Shown in pieces: positions 45,656-54,717 of a stretch of DNA of 64,000 bases (positions within the stretch are counted from its first letter, which is position 1; every line of letters starts with the position of its first letter). The stretch comes from Parachlamydiales bacterium (lineage in GTDB: Bacteria; Chlamydiota; Chlamydiia; Chlamydiales; JABDDJ01): contig JBAZCF010000001.1 in the NCBI GenBank assembly GCA_041671045.1, forward strand, positions 620,001 to 684,000. Reading direction: 5' to 3'. Under the pieces are notes generated by a model. The model made no database searches, was not told where the DNA came from, and worked only from the letters and a program-made list of their open reading frames with translations. A program made the position numbers and the translations under genes.

Positions 45656-45745
45656 TTAGAATTTTTCGGGATAGAGAATTGTATAAGTCAAATAGACCAA
45701 AAGAAGTGCACAGACGGCGCCTCCCCATATAAACTCATTGTACAT
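45656..45745 (-). CDS. kdpF: Potassium-transporting ATPase small subunit F
   Basis: A 29-residue reading frame translates to a single hydrophobic helix ending in YPEKF, (MYNEFIWGGAVCALLLVYLT at the start). KdpF peptides are 25-30 residues, have exactly this form (a helix followed by P-E-x-F near the end) and stabilise the KdpABC complex. It lies directly upstream of kdpA with GGAAAA before the ATG, completing the kdpFABC operon. Confidence 0.85.
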   Translation of the reverse strand: MYNEFIWGGAVCALLLVYLTYTILYPEKF

Positions 45746-45880
45746 GGCTTTTCCATTATGAGGTGTTAATAATCTGATGCCAGATTAAAATTAAATTGTA
45801 AATATGTGACGTGAATGTAATTTCAATTAATTCATTTTATTTGGTATAAAGAAGCCTATTCATGTAGGAGAATACATAGT

Positions 45881-46288
45881 ATGGTCGCTGCCAACGTTAA
45901 GAAACTAGGTGAGTCTTTGCGCCTAGCAAGAGAAGAAAAAAACTTTTCTTTGAAAGAAGTCGAGAATGCAACATCCATTCGTATGAGCTATCTTAAAGCT
46001 ATTGAGGAAGGTGAAGTAGATAAACTTATTTCTCCAGTCTACGCTCAAGGTTTTGTAAAACAGTACGCAATATTTCTCGGTTTAGAAGGCGACAACATTA
46101 TCCGCGAATACCAAAACTGCTTTGGCAGAATTGACAAACAAGACTTCGATTATGGCATTGGCACTTTAGAGAAGAGGGGTAACCCCGGGTCTTCAGGGCG
46201 TTTCATGCCTCTTGCTGCATATAGCATCGCCGCTGTGGCAATTGTTATTGTCGCTTGGTACTTCGCAGATTATGTAGGCTTGATTTAA
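45881..46288 (+). CDS. rodZ: RodZ-like helix-turn-helix membrane protein
   Basis: The 135-residue protein has an N-terminal HTH_25 domain (GESLRLAREEKNFSLKEVEN, ATSIRMSYLKAIEEGE, about 9-75) of the kind found in RodZ, a linker and one C-terminal membrane helix (LAAYSIAAVAIVIVAWYFAD, about 110-130). RodZ links MreB filaments to cell-wall synthesis. This form lacks the large periplasmic domain of E. coli RodZ, as reported for chlamydial RodZ. It is followed after one base by a DUF368 gene, also tied to cell-wall lipid supply. TAGGAG lies ten bases before the ATG, and GGTATAAAG is a possible -10 region. Confidence 0.82.
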   Translation: MVAANVKKLGESLRLAREEKNFSLKEVENATSIRMSYLKAIEEGEVDKLISPVYAQGFVKQYAIFLGLEGDNIIREYQNCFGRIDKQDFDYGIGTLEKRGNPGSSGRFMPLAAYSIAAVAIVIVAWYFADYVGLI

Positions 46289-46289
46289 T

Positions 46290-47231
46290 ATGTCGCGTCC
46301 CCGGGCAACCATTGGAGCTTTTCTTTCTGGCATGTGTATCGGCGCAGCAGATCTCGTACCCGGTATCTCAGGCGGAACTGTCGCACTGATTCTGGGGATG
46401 TATGGCGCTATCATCAATGGTCTACGCAGCATTGATGGTGATTTTTTTAAACTGCTTTTCAGGGGGCAATTCAAAGATGCTTCTGTCCTCGTGCCATTAG
46501 GCTTTTTAGGCGCTGTTGTCGGTGGGATGCTCTTTTCCATTGCTACCCTTGTTCATGTTATCAAAGCGATCTTAGCTGATCCTGTATATAAGCCCATGCT
46601 CTATGCCCTTTTTCTGGGCTTGGTGCTGGCCTCTGCCGTTCTCATTTTCCGCCGCATACAGAATTTTAAACCTATTTACCTATTATGGGGCCTTCTTGCT
46701 GCAGGTGCTGCTTTTTATCTTTCGGGTCTAGAGCTTCCAAAGCAAGCGATTACTTCTTCATATAGTGCAGTCGTAGATTTATGGGCCTTTTTTTGCGGTA
46801 TGCTTGGAATCTGTGCAATGCTTCTACCGGGAATTTCTGGTGGATATCTACTGAATGTTCTTGGTATGTATGGCAACATTATTGATGCACTTTCCACCTT
46901 TATTCATGGCATTGTCCATTTTCATATGGAATGGGCAGCATTCTTTCTCCTTTTAAATCTTGGCCTTGGAGTACTCATCGGAGCAATCGTATTCTCAAGA
47001 GCTATCAGCTGGGCCCTTACCAATTACCACGATCTTACTATCTCAGTTCTTGTTGGATTTATGCTAGGCGCCTTAAGAAGTGTGTGGCCTTTTATCAATG
47101 ATATCAATGAACCCTTTCTTCCACCCTTTACTGAACCTCTTCTCTGGTCGGCCGTTGCGCTCACCATCCTTGGATTCACCGCGGTTTCAACTGCACATAA
47201 CCTAGCCCTTAAAGCTAAAGCGAATGTTTGA
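46290..47231 (+). CDS. DUF368 family membrane protein (undecaprenyl-phosphate transporter family)
   Basis: The 313-residue protein has about eight membrane segments and two inverted copies of the DUF368 motif: GAADLVPGISGGTVALILGM near the start and LLPGISGGYLLNVLGMYG in the second half. DUF368 (PopT) proteins have been shown in other bacteria to recycle undecaprenyl phosphate across the inner membrane, which is needed for peptidoglycan and other envelope polymers. It starts one base after the RodZ-like gene, so the two are translated together. This supports a role in division-related cell-wall synthesis. Confidence 0.85.
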   Translation: MSRPRATIGAFLSGMCIGAADLVPGISGGTVALILGMYGAIINGLRSIDGDFFKLLFRGQFKDASVLVPLGFLGAVVGGMLFSIATLVHVIKAILADPVYKPMLYALFLGLVLASAVLIFRRIQNFKPIYLLWGLLAAGAAFYLSGLELPKQAITSSYSAVVDLWAFFCGMLGICAMLLPGISGGYLLNVLGMYGNIIDALSTFIHGIVHFHMEWAAFFLLLNLGLGVLIGAIVFSRAISWALTNYHDLTISVLVGFMLGALRSVWPFINDINEPFLPPFTEPLLWSAVALTILGFTAVSTAHNLALKAKANV

Positions 47232-47362
47232 ATTATTTTTGGAATGTAATCATCTTTAAGATATTCTGTTACTCCTTCGTATGTTTTATTGTTGAAAGTT
47301 GAATGTTTTTTAGGCATAATTGTAACTTTTAATTTAACTTTAATTTAAAGAGAGGTTTTATT

Positions 47363-48198
47363 GTGGCAGTAGTTACTTTAGATAGAAACACACACGTTCA
47401 AAGTGCTCAAAAGTTAGAATCAAAACCTGAAGGTCCTTTCGTTACTTATATTAAGGTAGGTGAGTCATTTCAAGCCGCATATGCTAAGGGTTCATTACAA
47501 ATCTATCTGAAATCCACATTTTTCAATGCAGATTATTGCCTGATGAATGCCCGTACTGGGGTCGAGAAAAAAGATCTGTCAGGAAAGCTCATCGCAAAAC
47601 TTAGCTTAGAATTTGTAAATTCAGATCCAAAATTGGTGACTTATTACAGGGATATTCAATATTCACTTGGTTTTCTGTCGCTCTTAATACAATTCAAGAG
47701 ATTGCTGCTATTGTTTCTGCGGTTAAAGATGTAGCGGATGAGAAATCCGGAGCAGAAATTGAAAATGAATTTATGAAAATGATAGGAGATGCTTCAGCGG
47801 TAACAACATCCTCTTCGCGTGACTCTTCCATTAAGTTAGTCGTTAAAGGCAAAGAGTTAGCCGTGTTCATCCCATCTAAACAAAGAATCACAATATGTAA
47901 CCATTCTAAAAGCTTGCCCATATCCATATTTCAAAACCTTATTTTTCTTTATAACTCCGATTTTGCAAGGGAAATTTGTCCTTTAATGGGAGTTCCCTCT
48001 TCCCCATCAAATCTCAGAGCTTCTGTAAGAAATGCTTATCTAGGCAGATGTGTAGAGGCTGTTAGCCTTTCCATCGAAAAGGGAATATGGAGAGAAGATA
48101 AAAATATTAGAGAATTACAAAGACTGGTTTCAGTGATCACTCATCCTAAAGACACCTGGCACACTTCACCGATCTATGGCAATCACTACGAAAAATAA
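47363..48198 (+). pseudogene. Unknown protein gene broken by a frameshift
   Basis: Two adjacent frames fit one original gene of about 278 codons. The first (GTG 47363, preceded by AGAGG) runs to 47734 but its last 25 codons (GFLSLLIQFKRLLLLFL) look like noise. The next frame is open from 47605 and reads FSVALNTIQEIAAIVSAVKD and on to the stop at 48198 (MKMIGDASAV is inside it). The shift lies at about 47655-47690. The family is not recognised and the protein has no signal peptide or membrane segment. An alternative is two separate genes, but the second would have no ribosome binding site. Confidence 0.6.
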
Positions 48199-48417
48199 AA
48201 CCTTTATCTTGTATAGGAGTATGGCAACTTGTCCAGGCAGTTGAACACAACTTTTTTTCCTAACCCTTGGAAAACGAGATATTGCAGTCCTTCTAGGCTG
48301 CATATACGTGTTAAAACAATACGGGGTAGACCCAACAGTCGTGTCACCAGCCGCCACTTGGATTAATTGAGCACATCGATAAAAGAATGATATCAAAATG
48401 AGGTTTGAATCAATTCT

Positions 48418-50229
48418 CTACAGAGCCAAAGAAGCGGCTATTCTGGTAGGGTCTAGTAATATCGAAGGTTCATTTGACTCTGTTTTAGAACTTATATCGT
48501 TAAATTTTTCGGTAACATCAAGGGCGAGTGTAGTGATGTCCGCTGTTATAGTTGCTTTATCATTGCTGGTGAGAGCCTTTTGAATCTTCTGGTTGTAGCC
48601 GTAGGCTGTCAAGGCAGAGTCAAGGAGACTTATGACACGATCTGTTATTACTTTTTGTTCTTTAGATACATTTACAGGTAGCTGACGATTGATCTCTAGG
48701 AAGATGGCAGTCATGATATTATTTCTAGCAAATGAAACTGCTCCACCGTCGTTTCCCTGTTTATGATATGCAATCATTAAGTCAATAGAGAATTGGTATG
48801 TTATTGCAAAATTTTGCTGGGAAATATACGAACAAACTTCCGAGGCCTTAGAAAGATTGTTCTGTTCGTAAAATTCGTGGAACACCCGTGCTAAGAAAGC
48901 ATCCCTAGTTGCACCGTCCTGCTCGATTCTCTTAATGGCACTGAAGGCCATGTCCAGATTGCCTTTTGCAAAATACTGTTCTGCTAGCTTCAGAAAAAAT
49001 GCCTCCCAGACTTGCGAGTTGTCAATCTTTATTACGTAAGCCCCTAGCATATATCTCTCGCTAGAAACCTCGAGAGCGTTGTCTAGTTCATCTTTAGAGA
49101 GATGGCGTTCGGCTAGCTTCAAAATAAAGGTCTGTTTAGTGATCTTATCTTTTACAAGCCACTTAATAAGCTCGAAGGCACTTTTTAGATGATCTTTGGC
49201 AAAATATTGCTCGGTTAAATCCACAACTACATTGTCTCTGATGTCATAGTCTGAAATTTCCAAAATGACCTTAAGGACCGTGCGATAGTTACCTCCTTTA
49301 GTATGATGACATTTGGCTAACTCCCCAAGCAAGAAATTTCTAGACTTCGTGGAGGTGATATTACAAATGACTTTGAAGGCTTCTTCCATATTGCCTGCGG
49401 CAAGATGACGTTCGGCTGCCCTTATGCTTAAAGACACATTGATATTTTTATTGTCTCCATGGCTTACCTGAAGCACTTGAGAAGCTTTTATGTGATCACC
49501 ATTGTAAAAATGACGCTCGGCAATCTCTTCAACCACGGCTTTTCTGGCATCACAGTCAGAGGCCTTCATGATCACTTTGAAGGCACTATCTAGATGGCCT
49601 TTTGTATAATGGCTCTTGGCTATCTTTATCAGAAAGGTGTCTTTAGTACCTGTATCGTTATTGATCTTCATAATCAATGCAAAGGCATCATCTAGATCAT
49701 TGGCCTTAAAAGCATCTTCCGCCAAGGTCATTATACGTTGTTCACGATCTGCAACACTTTCTTTGCCATCACGAGTCTTTTGATCTAAAAAGAGAATATA
49801 ACACTGTCTTTGAAAACAGCCGGCTTGAACGTGGTATAAACCATATTGGGGGAAAAGAAGCGAAACTACATAGCCGAAGCATTCTTGCAGGTCTCTAATA
49901 CTGCAAAAAAGATGTGCCTTTAACGCACTACTGTCACCACTTTTAATGGTCTGAAATAGATCGGTAAACAGAGCTTGTGCTGCGTGATAAACGGCATGAT
50001 AAAGTGCTTGGAAGACCCTTTTAATTTTTTCACGCGCTGTCAGGTTCTCTTTTTTTTGTTCTCGGCTTGAATGAATGCAAAATTGTTTTGAGAAGGCTTC
50101 ATAAGTGACAGAGCCATATTTAAAGTGTAAATTACTTTTAGCTTCATCTTCGATAGATAGAAAATTGCTTAAGGATCCCAAGGATCTTGCGTAAGAACAC
50201 TCTCTTTCAAGTTGCATAGGCATTGTCAT
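48418..50229 (-). CDS. Repeat protein with shared N-terminal domain (family A of the window), TPR-like repeats
   Basis: I do not recognise a named family. The 603 residues divide into an N-terminal domain (about 30-155) and an array of about ten helical hairpin repeats of 35-40 residues (ILKLAERHLSKDELDNALEV, FLKLAEQYFAKGNLDMAFSA, FLIKIAKSHYTKGHLDSAFK), which resemble TPR or SEL1-type solenoids. The N-terminal domain has FKYGSVTYEAF, a hydrophobic pair of helices (RVFQALYHAVYHAAQALF) and IRDLQECFGYVVSLLFPQYG. The same layout occurs in the 61294-63105 protein, so the domain is probably a mobile module placed before different repeat types. A secreted, host-binding role is plausible but unproven. 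There is no signal peptide. Confidence 0.7.
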   Translation of the reverse strand: MTMPMQLERECSYARSLGSLSNFLSIEDEAKSNLHFKYGSVTYEAFSKQFCIHSSREQKKENLTAREKIKRVFQALYHAVYHAAQALFTDLFQTIKSGDSSALKAHLFCSIRDLQECFGYVVSLLFPQYGLYHVQAGCFQRQCYILFLDQKTRDGKESVADREQRIMTLAEDAFKANDLDDAFALIMKINNDTGTKDTFLIKIAKSHYTKGHLDSAFKVIMKASDCDARKAVVEEIAERHFYNGDHIKASQVLQVSHGDNKNINVSLSIRAAERHLAAGNMEEAFKVICNITSTKSRNFLLGELAKCHHTKGGNYRTVLKVILEISDYDIRDNVVVDLTEQYFAKDHLKSAFELIKWLVKDKITKQTFILKLAERHLSKDELDNALEVSSERYMLGAYVIKIDNSQVWEAFFLKLAEQYFAKGNLDMAFSAIKRIEQDGATRDAFLARVFHEFYEQNNLSKASEVCSYISQQNFAITYQFSIDLMIAYHKQGNDGGAVSFARNNIMTAIFLEINRQLPVNVSKEQKVITDRVISLLDSALTAYGYNQKIQKALTSNDKATITADITTLALDVTEKFNDISSKTESNEPSILLDPTRIAASLAL

Positions 50230-50345
50230 TTACCTTTTTTAACATTATCAAATATGTTAATTTTATCAGTTTATTGTTAATATAATTTAAAGATTAATTA
50301 CTATAATGTAAATAATTTAATAATATTTTTCAAGTAAATTTCAGA

Positions 50346-50729
50346 TTATCCTTTACATAATAATTTATTACCAGCTTCCTTTAATGAACCATCACTATTC
50401 ACATAAGTATAAAGCGTTACAGTAGTAATATTAAGCTTCTTTGCTACTTCTATTGCTATCGATTTTGGATCAGACATCGCTGCCATAGCCATTCTCAATG
50501 TAGCAGAATCTACTTTACGTGGACGTCCGCCCATTCTGCCTCTTGCTCTGGCAGCAGCTAAACCTGCATTAGTTCGTTCGATAATTAAATCCCTCTCAAA
50601 TTCAGCCAATGCAGCAAATAAACCAAAAACAAGACGGCCATTCGGTGTTGTAGTATCAATTTGGGCTCCATGACCTGCAAGTACTTTAAAACCAACATTT
50701 CTTTGACGTAACTCATCAATCATTGTCAC
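50346..50729 (-). pseudogene. Truncated serine recombinase (resolvase/invertase family)
   Basis: The product (127 residues) begins within the resolvase catalytic domain, IDTTTPNGRLVFGLFAALAE, followed by the long E helix (RDLIIERTNAGLAAARARGR) and the C-terminal helix-turn-helix (SIAIEVAKKLNITTVTLYTY). The N-terminal part with the catalytic serine and the nearby arginines is missing and no matching sequence lies upstream, so the enzyme cannot cut DNA. It marks a former mobile element. A 9-base hairpin lies just upstream of the break. Confidence 0.8.
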
Positions 50730-50741
50730 TAGTTACCCCAA

Positions 50742-50764
50742 TACCTAGGGTGATGCCCTAGGTA
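50742..50764. repeat. Perfect hairpin at the truncated end of the recombinase gene
   Basis: TACCTAGGG and CCCTAGGTA form a perfect 9-base stem with loop TGATG. It is directly beyond the point where homology to the recombinase stops. It could be a recombination-site remnant or a terminator; there is no T run to support termination. Confidence 0.4.
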
Positions 50765-50879
50765 ATAAAATGCCTCTATTATGCATTCTGTAAGGCTGCA
50801 ATAATCTGAAGATAATTCCAAAAGAACTTGTCGCTACATTCAGGGACATAGACTTGTCGAAGGTATTTCAAAGAGAGCT

Positions 50880-51632
50880 TTAAGAATATAAAACTTTGTG
50901 AAGTGTCAGTCCTTGCGCAGGAGCCGTGACGCCTGCTTCTGCCCTGATCCCATTTTCAAGTAGTCTATGTAACATTTCTATCGAGAGACGCCGTCTACCG
51001 ATATATACAAGCGTGCCAACAATATTCCGTACCATTTTATAGAGGAAGTTAGTTCCTGAAATGTGAATGCAGAGACGGTTGTCTTCATATTGTGAAATAT
51101 TGATCGCTGTGAGGGTACGGTATGTATCCGAAAAGTGTGTATTGGACAGCTCATTGCAGAATGCAGCGAAGTTATGGGTTCCAATCAGCAGCCTGGCAGC
51201 CTCATGCATTAGCGCAAGGTCTAGCGCGCCGGGAGTATGCCAGGTTGTCCAACGCCACTTTGGCGGTAGAACAACGCCATTTGCCAACCAGTAATGATAG
51301 ATTTTGCCTTCAGCACTTAAGGAGGGATGAAAGTCGTCAGCTTCCTCTACGACATCTAGGACACGGATAGAAGGCGGTAGCAAACAGTTAAGGCTGAGTA
51401 GAAAAGAAGCAGGGTCTTTGCGCAATTGTGGAGTAGAAAAAGTGACAAGTTGAGCATCTGCATGGACGCCTGCATCAGTGCGACTAGCAGCATCGAGAGA
51501 AACAGGATGCTGCTGAATCTTTTCTATTGCAGTGCGGAGGGTGCCCTCAATTGACGGGCCCATCCGACTATCTTGCCATCCCTTAAAATCTGTACCATCG
51601 TAAGCGATGGTAAGTTTTAGCAGTTGACGCAC
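50880..51632 (-). CDS. truA: tRNA pseudouridine(38-40) synthase
   Basis: TruA modifies uridines 38-40 in the anticodon arm of many tRNAs. The 250-residue protein carries the catalytic Asp53 in RTDAGVHADAQ, the N-terminal IAYDGTDFKGWQ motif, and the C-terminal IVGTLVYIGRRRL motif. The length is normal. Its start overlaps the end of the first MarC gene by 16 bases, so it is the last gene of a four-gene operon with two MarC proteins and a small membrane protein. Confidence 0.95.
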   Translation of the reverse strand: MRQLLKLTIAYDGTDFKGWQDSRMGPSIEGTLRTAIEKIQQHPVSLDAASRTDAGVHADAQLVTFSTPQLRKDPASFLLSLNCLLPPSIRVLDVVEEADDFHPSLSAEGKIYHYWLANGVVLPPKWRWTTWHTPGALDLALMHEAARLLIGTHNFAAFCNELSNTHFSDTYRTLTAINISQYEDNRLCIHISGTNFLYKMVRNIVGTLVYIGRRRLSIEMLHRLLENGIRAEAGVTAPAQGLTLHKVLYS

Positions 51633-52216
51633 TTAGTAACAAACTGTTGAATACCTTCTGCAAATCTTTGGATAGCCAACATGACTAATATCATTCCCAT
51701 CAGTTTTTCAAACGCTAACAAGCCATTGTCGCCGACGAGTTCGTGCAGCTTTTTACCTGAGAGAAGCACTCCTAGCGCTAATGCCCAAGAAACAAAGATG
51801 GCGATGTTCATTTCTACAAAAGTCGTATCTACATGGGCGAAAAGCATAATCGTTGCCAAAGCGGAAGGCCCTGCAATGAGCGGGATGGCAAGCGGGATAA
51901 GATATGGCTCTTCGTTAGGCAAATTAGCGCGTGGGCTGTCCATCGTAGGGAAAAGGATTTTTATCGCTGTAAGGAATAAAATGGTACCTGAAGCAACACG
52001 TACAGTAAGTTCAGAAAGGTCAAGCGCGTAGAAAATGCCTTCACCGATAATGTTGAATAATAACATCAGGATGAGAGCGAAAACCATCTCTCTTAAAATG
52101 ACTTTATTGCGTCTTTCTGCAGGAACATATTGCATTAACTTCTGAAAGGAGGAGATGTTCCCAAAAGGATCCATGATAAGGAACAGAATAACGATGACGG
52201 TAAAAAGATTCATCAT
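51617..52216 (-). CDS. MarC family integral membrane protein (copy 1)
   Basis: The 199-residue protein has six hydrophobic segments and the MarC patterns LIMDPFGNISSF near the start and IPLAIPLIAGPSALATIM in the centre. MarC-type proteins have no proven function; the old name reflects a disproved link with multiple antibiotic resistance. It follows another MarC gene by nine bases and overlaps truA. The two copies are only moderately alike, so they are an old pair rather than a recent duplication. Confidence 0.9.
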   Translation of the reverse strand: MMNLFTVIVILFLIMDPFGNISSFQKLMQYVPAERRNKVILREMVFALILMLLFNIIGEGIFYALDLSELTVRVASGTILFLTAIKILFPTMDSPRANLPNEEPYLIPLAIPLIAGPSALATIMLFAHVDTTFVEMNIAIFVSWALALGVLLSGKKLHELVGDNGLLAFEKLMGMILVMLAIQRFAEGIQQFVTKCVNC

Positions 52217-52225
52217 GGCATTAAA

Positions 52226-52816
52226 TCAGGGGGTTAAAGTTTTAACAAAAAGGGTAGATCCATTGACGATCATCTCCATAGAAATCATAGAGAGGATCAT
52301 TCCCATTAGTTGCTCAAGAGCTATCATTCCACGGTTGCCTAAAGCACGCTGCATATAAGGCGCGGTCGTTAAAACGAATGTTACGCCAATCCAAGCGATG
52401 AGTATAGCTGAAGAGATCAGCATAAAATTCTGCTCTTCTTTAGATTTGACCATGATAATGGTAAGCAGGCCAGGGCCTGAGATCAAGGGAGTAGCGATAG
52501 GGACGATCATAGGCTCTTTTATGGTCAAATGCTGCTGTTCTGAGCGAACAGGGAAAATCATTTTTAAAGCCACGATAAACAGCATTACGCCGCCACAGAG
52601 GGAGACAGTATACCGATCGATATTTAAGCTAGTGAGGAAGGCTTCTCCAAAGAATTGGAAGAATAATGCCAAAGCGAGAGCTATTAAGGCTTCGCGCAGA
52701 AGTACCATGCGTTGTCTTTCAAAAGGCAGATCCTTGACAACAGCCAAAATAGCGGGGGAGTTGCCAATAGGGTTTGCGACTAGAAAGAAAGTGAAAGCGA
52801 TTTTTAGTGCCAGCAC
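52226..52816 (-). CDS. MarC family integral membrane protein (copy 2)
   Basis: The 196-residue protein resembles the next gene in hydrophobic pattern and in FLVANPIGNSPAILA and VPIATPLISGPGLLTIIM. Six membrane segments are expected. A pair of different MarC proteins encoded side by side could form a mixed complex, which is an inference from the arrangement. It begins two bases downstream of the small membrane protein gene at 52819. Confidence 0.88.
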   Translation of the reverse strand: MLALKIAFTFFLVANPIGNSPAILAVVKDLPFERQRMVLLREALIALALALFFQFFGEAFLTSLNIDRYTVSLCGGVMLFIVALKMIFPVRSEQQHLTIKEPMIVPIATPLISGPGLLTIIMVKSKEEQNFMLISSAILIAWIGVTFVLTTAPYMQRALGNRGMIALEQLMGMILSMISMEMIVNGSTLFVKTLTP

Positions 52817-52818
52817 AA

Positions 52819-53214
52819 CTATTTCCTATTCATTTGGATATTTCTAATACTATAGGCTACGCTCAAAAAAGCTACCGGGATAGATGCTATGAGCATAGTG
52901 AGCGGCATCCAGTAGCTGCCTATGATAAGTAAAATACATACAATTAATCGTAATAATTTTGTACGATCAGCAATGTTATAACATTTATGCATAATTTGGG
53001 AAAGTTTGCTGAAATTATGTTTGTCTGCCAGTTTTACAGCCAATGCAGCTAAAAGAGATCCAATAGCAAAGCCAGCAAGGGGGAAGGCAATAGTGTACTT
53101 GTAGGTGTTTGCCGCAGTCGACAGTAAAGTAAAGAATGTTCCGGCTTTTAAGGATTGGTTGATGCTATAAGATGTGCTTGAAGTCGTGTTTGAATCTGCC
53201 GCAAAAGTTCTCAT
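52819..53214 (-). CDS. Small membrane protein of unknown function
   Basis: The 131-residue protein has a polar Ser/Thr-rich N-terminus (about 1-35), a hydrophobic segment (about 42-62), a charged middle, and a long bilobed hydrophobic stretch (RLIVCILLIIGSYWMPLTML onward, about 88-120). A bilobed hydrophobic hairpin is a feature of chlamydial inclusion-membrane proteins, which makes this a possible one, but it is equally compatible with an ordinary membrane protein. It is the first gene of the operon with the two MarC genes and truA. The photolyase gene diverges 63 bases upstream. Confidence 0.6.
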   Translation of the reverse strand: MRTFAADSNTTSSTSYSINQSLKAGTFFTLLSTAANTYKYTIAFPLAGFAIGSLLAALAVKLADKHNFSKLSQIMHKCYNIADRTKLLRLIVCILLIIGSYWMPLTMLIASIPVAFLSVAYSIRNIQMNRK

Positions 53215-53277
53215 GAATTAATTATCCCTTTACGTGAAAGATATAACTTACAAAGTCTAATATTTTCGAGAACAAAG

Positions 53278-54717
53278 ATGACAACAACCATTGTATTATT
53301 CCGCCGTGATCTACGTATCCATGACCATCCCGCACTTTATCATGCCTGTGAAAAAGAGCACAAAATTGTTCCGTTATTCATCTGGTCGACGGAAGAAGAG
53401 GGTGCATGGCCTGACGGAGGTGCCTCCAAGTGGTGGCTGCATTATTCTTTGTTAGCCTTACAAGAAGACCTTGATTCCATCGGATTGAAACTAACAATTC
53501 GCAGCGGAAAAATAAGGGAAGTATTATCAGACGTTATAAAGGAAACAGAAGCTACTTCTATCTTTTGGTCGCGACGCTATGAGCCAAGCATTATCGCACA
53601 CGATAAAATGATTAAGTCAGAATTTTCAGGCCAAGGCTTAGATGTTGTAAGCTATAACGCTTCCTTATTGAATGAGCCTTGGACTATTGAGAATAAGCAA
53701 GGCAAACCTTATCAGGTCTTCACGCCTTATTGGAAAGCGTGTTTAGCTAAAGGCGAGCCTTCAGAACCTCTACCTATGCCAAAAAAGGGACAGCAAGGGC
53801 ATAAACTACCTTCCTTGAAAGTTGAAGACTTAGGGCTACTTCCCATCATGCATTGGGACACCGGTTTGAAAGAAGCTTGGACTCCAGGCACAAGGCATGC
53901 CTTAAAACTTCTGGATCATTTTATTAGCGGTCCGATCCTTTCCTATAAAGAACAGCGGGATTTTCCTGCTGTCGAAGGTATTTCACGCTTATCACCATAT
54001 CTCCATTTTGGCGAGATCAGCCCGCGCATGGTTTGGAAGGCTGTGCGCACAAAATATCCCCATCCCCGATCAGACGGTATCAACGTTTATTTAAGTCAGC
54101 TGGGGTGGAGAGAGTTCGGACATCATCTTTTATACCATTTCCCTAAAACGACAAATTTTCCGCTTAGGGAAGATTTTGCCTTATTCCCATGGAAAAGTGA
54201 TCCGAAAGTGTTAAAGGCATGGCAAAAAGGGTTAACAGGCTATCCAATAGTCGATGCTGGTATGCGCCAGCTTTGGAAAACAGGTTGGATGCATAATCGC
54301 GTAAGAATGATCGTAGGTTCTTTTTTAGTGAAAGACCTATTGATCACTTGGCTGGAGGGAGCCAAGTGGTTCTGGGATACACTTGTAGATGCCGACCTAG
54401 CCAACAATACTTTAGGTTGGCAATGGGTAGGCGGCTGCGGAGCTGATGCGGCCCCTTATTTCCGCATTTTTAACCCTATTTCACAAGGTGAAAGGTTCGA
54501 TTCAGATGGGTTCTATGTAAAAACGTGGATCCCCGAGCTTGCAAAGGTACCGAGCAAGTGGATACATAAGCCTTGGCTAGCGCCGCCGGATATTTTAAAG
54601 AATGCTGATGTTGAGCTGGGGAGTGATTATCCATGGCCGATTGTAGAGCACGATAAGGCGCGTGTCCAAGCATTGGCAGCTTTTTCGCAAGTTCGAAATT
54701 TTGCTGAGCAGCTTTAA
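53278..54717 (+). CDS. phrB: Deoxyribodipyrimidine photolyase
   Basis: Photolyase splits cyclobutane pyrimidine dimers with blue light, using FAD and an antenna cofactor. The 479-residue protein has the N-terminal photolyase domain (VLFRRDLRIHDHPALYHA) and the FAD-binding domain with GYPIVDAGMRQLWKTGWMHN, RMIVGSFLVKDLL, and NTLGWQWVGGCGADAAPYFR, typical of class I CPD photolyases. All flavin-contact blocks are present. Its last 242 bases overlap, on the other strand, the coding end of the 54476-56422 gene. Confidence 0.93.
   Translation: MTTTIVLFRRDLRIHDHPALYHACEKEHKIVPLFIWSTEEEGAWPDGGASKWWLHYSLLALQEDLDSIGLKLTIRSGKIREVLSDVIKETEATSIFWSRRYEPSIIAHDKMIKSEFSGQGLDVVSYNASLLNEPWTIENKQGKPYQVFTPYWKACLAKGEPSEPLPMPKKGQQGHKLPSLKVEDLGLLPIMHWDTGLKEAWTPGTRHALKLLDHFISGPILSYKEQRDFPAVEGISRLSPYLHFGEISPRMVWKAVRTKYPHPRSDGINVYLSQLGWREFGHHLLYHFPKTTNFPLREDFALFPWKSDPKVLKAWQKGLTGYPIVDAGMRQLWKTGWMHNRVRMIVGSFLVKDLLITWLEGAKWFWDTLVDADLANNTLGWQWVGGCGADAAPYFRIFNPISQGERFDSDGFYVKTWIPELAKVPSKWIHKPWLAPPDILKNADVELGSDYPWPIVEHDKARVQALAAFSQVRNFAEQL

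Noticed and set aside
48166..48396. Minus-strand 76-codon frame between the frameshifted gene and the repeat protein
   Set aside because: It vaguely looked like a transposase end, and a short TATAGGAGT string recurs near 7493, but no motif or inverted repeats could be found.
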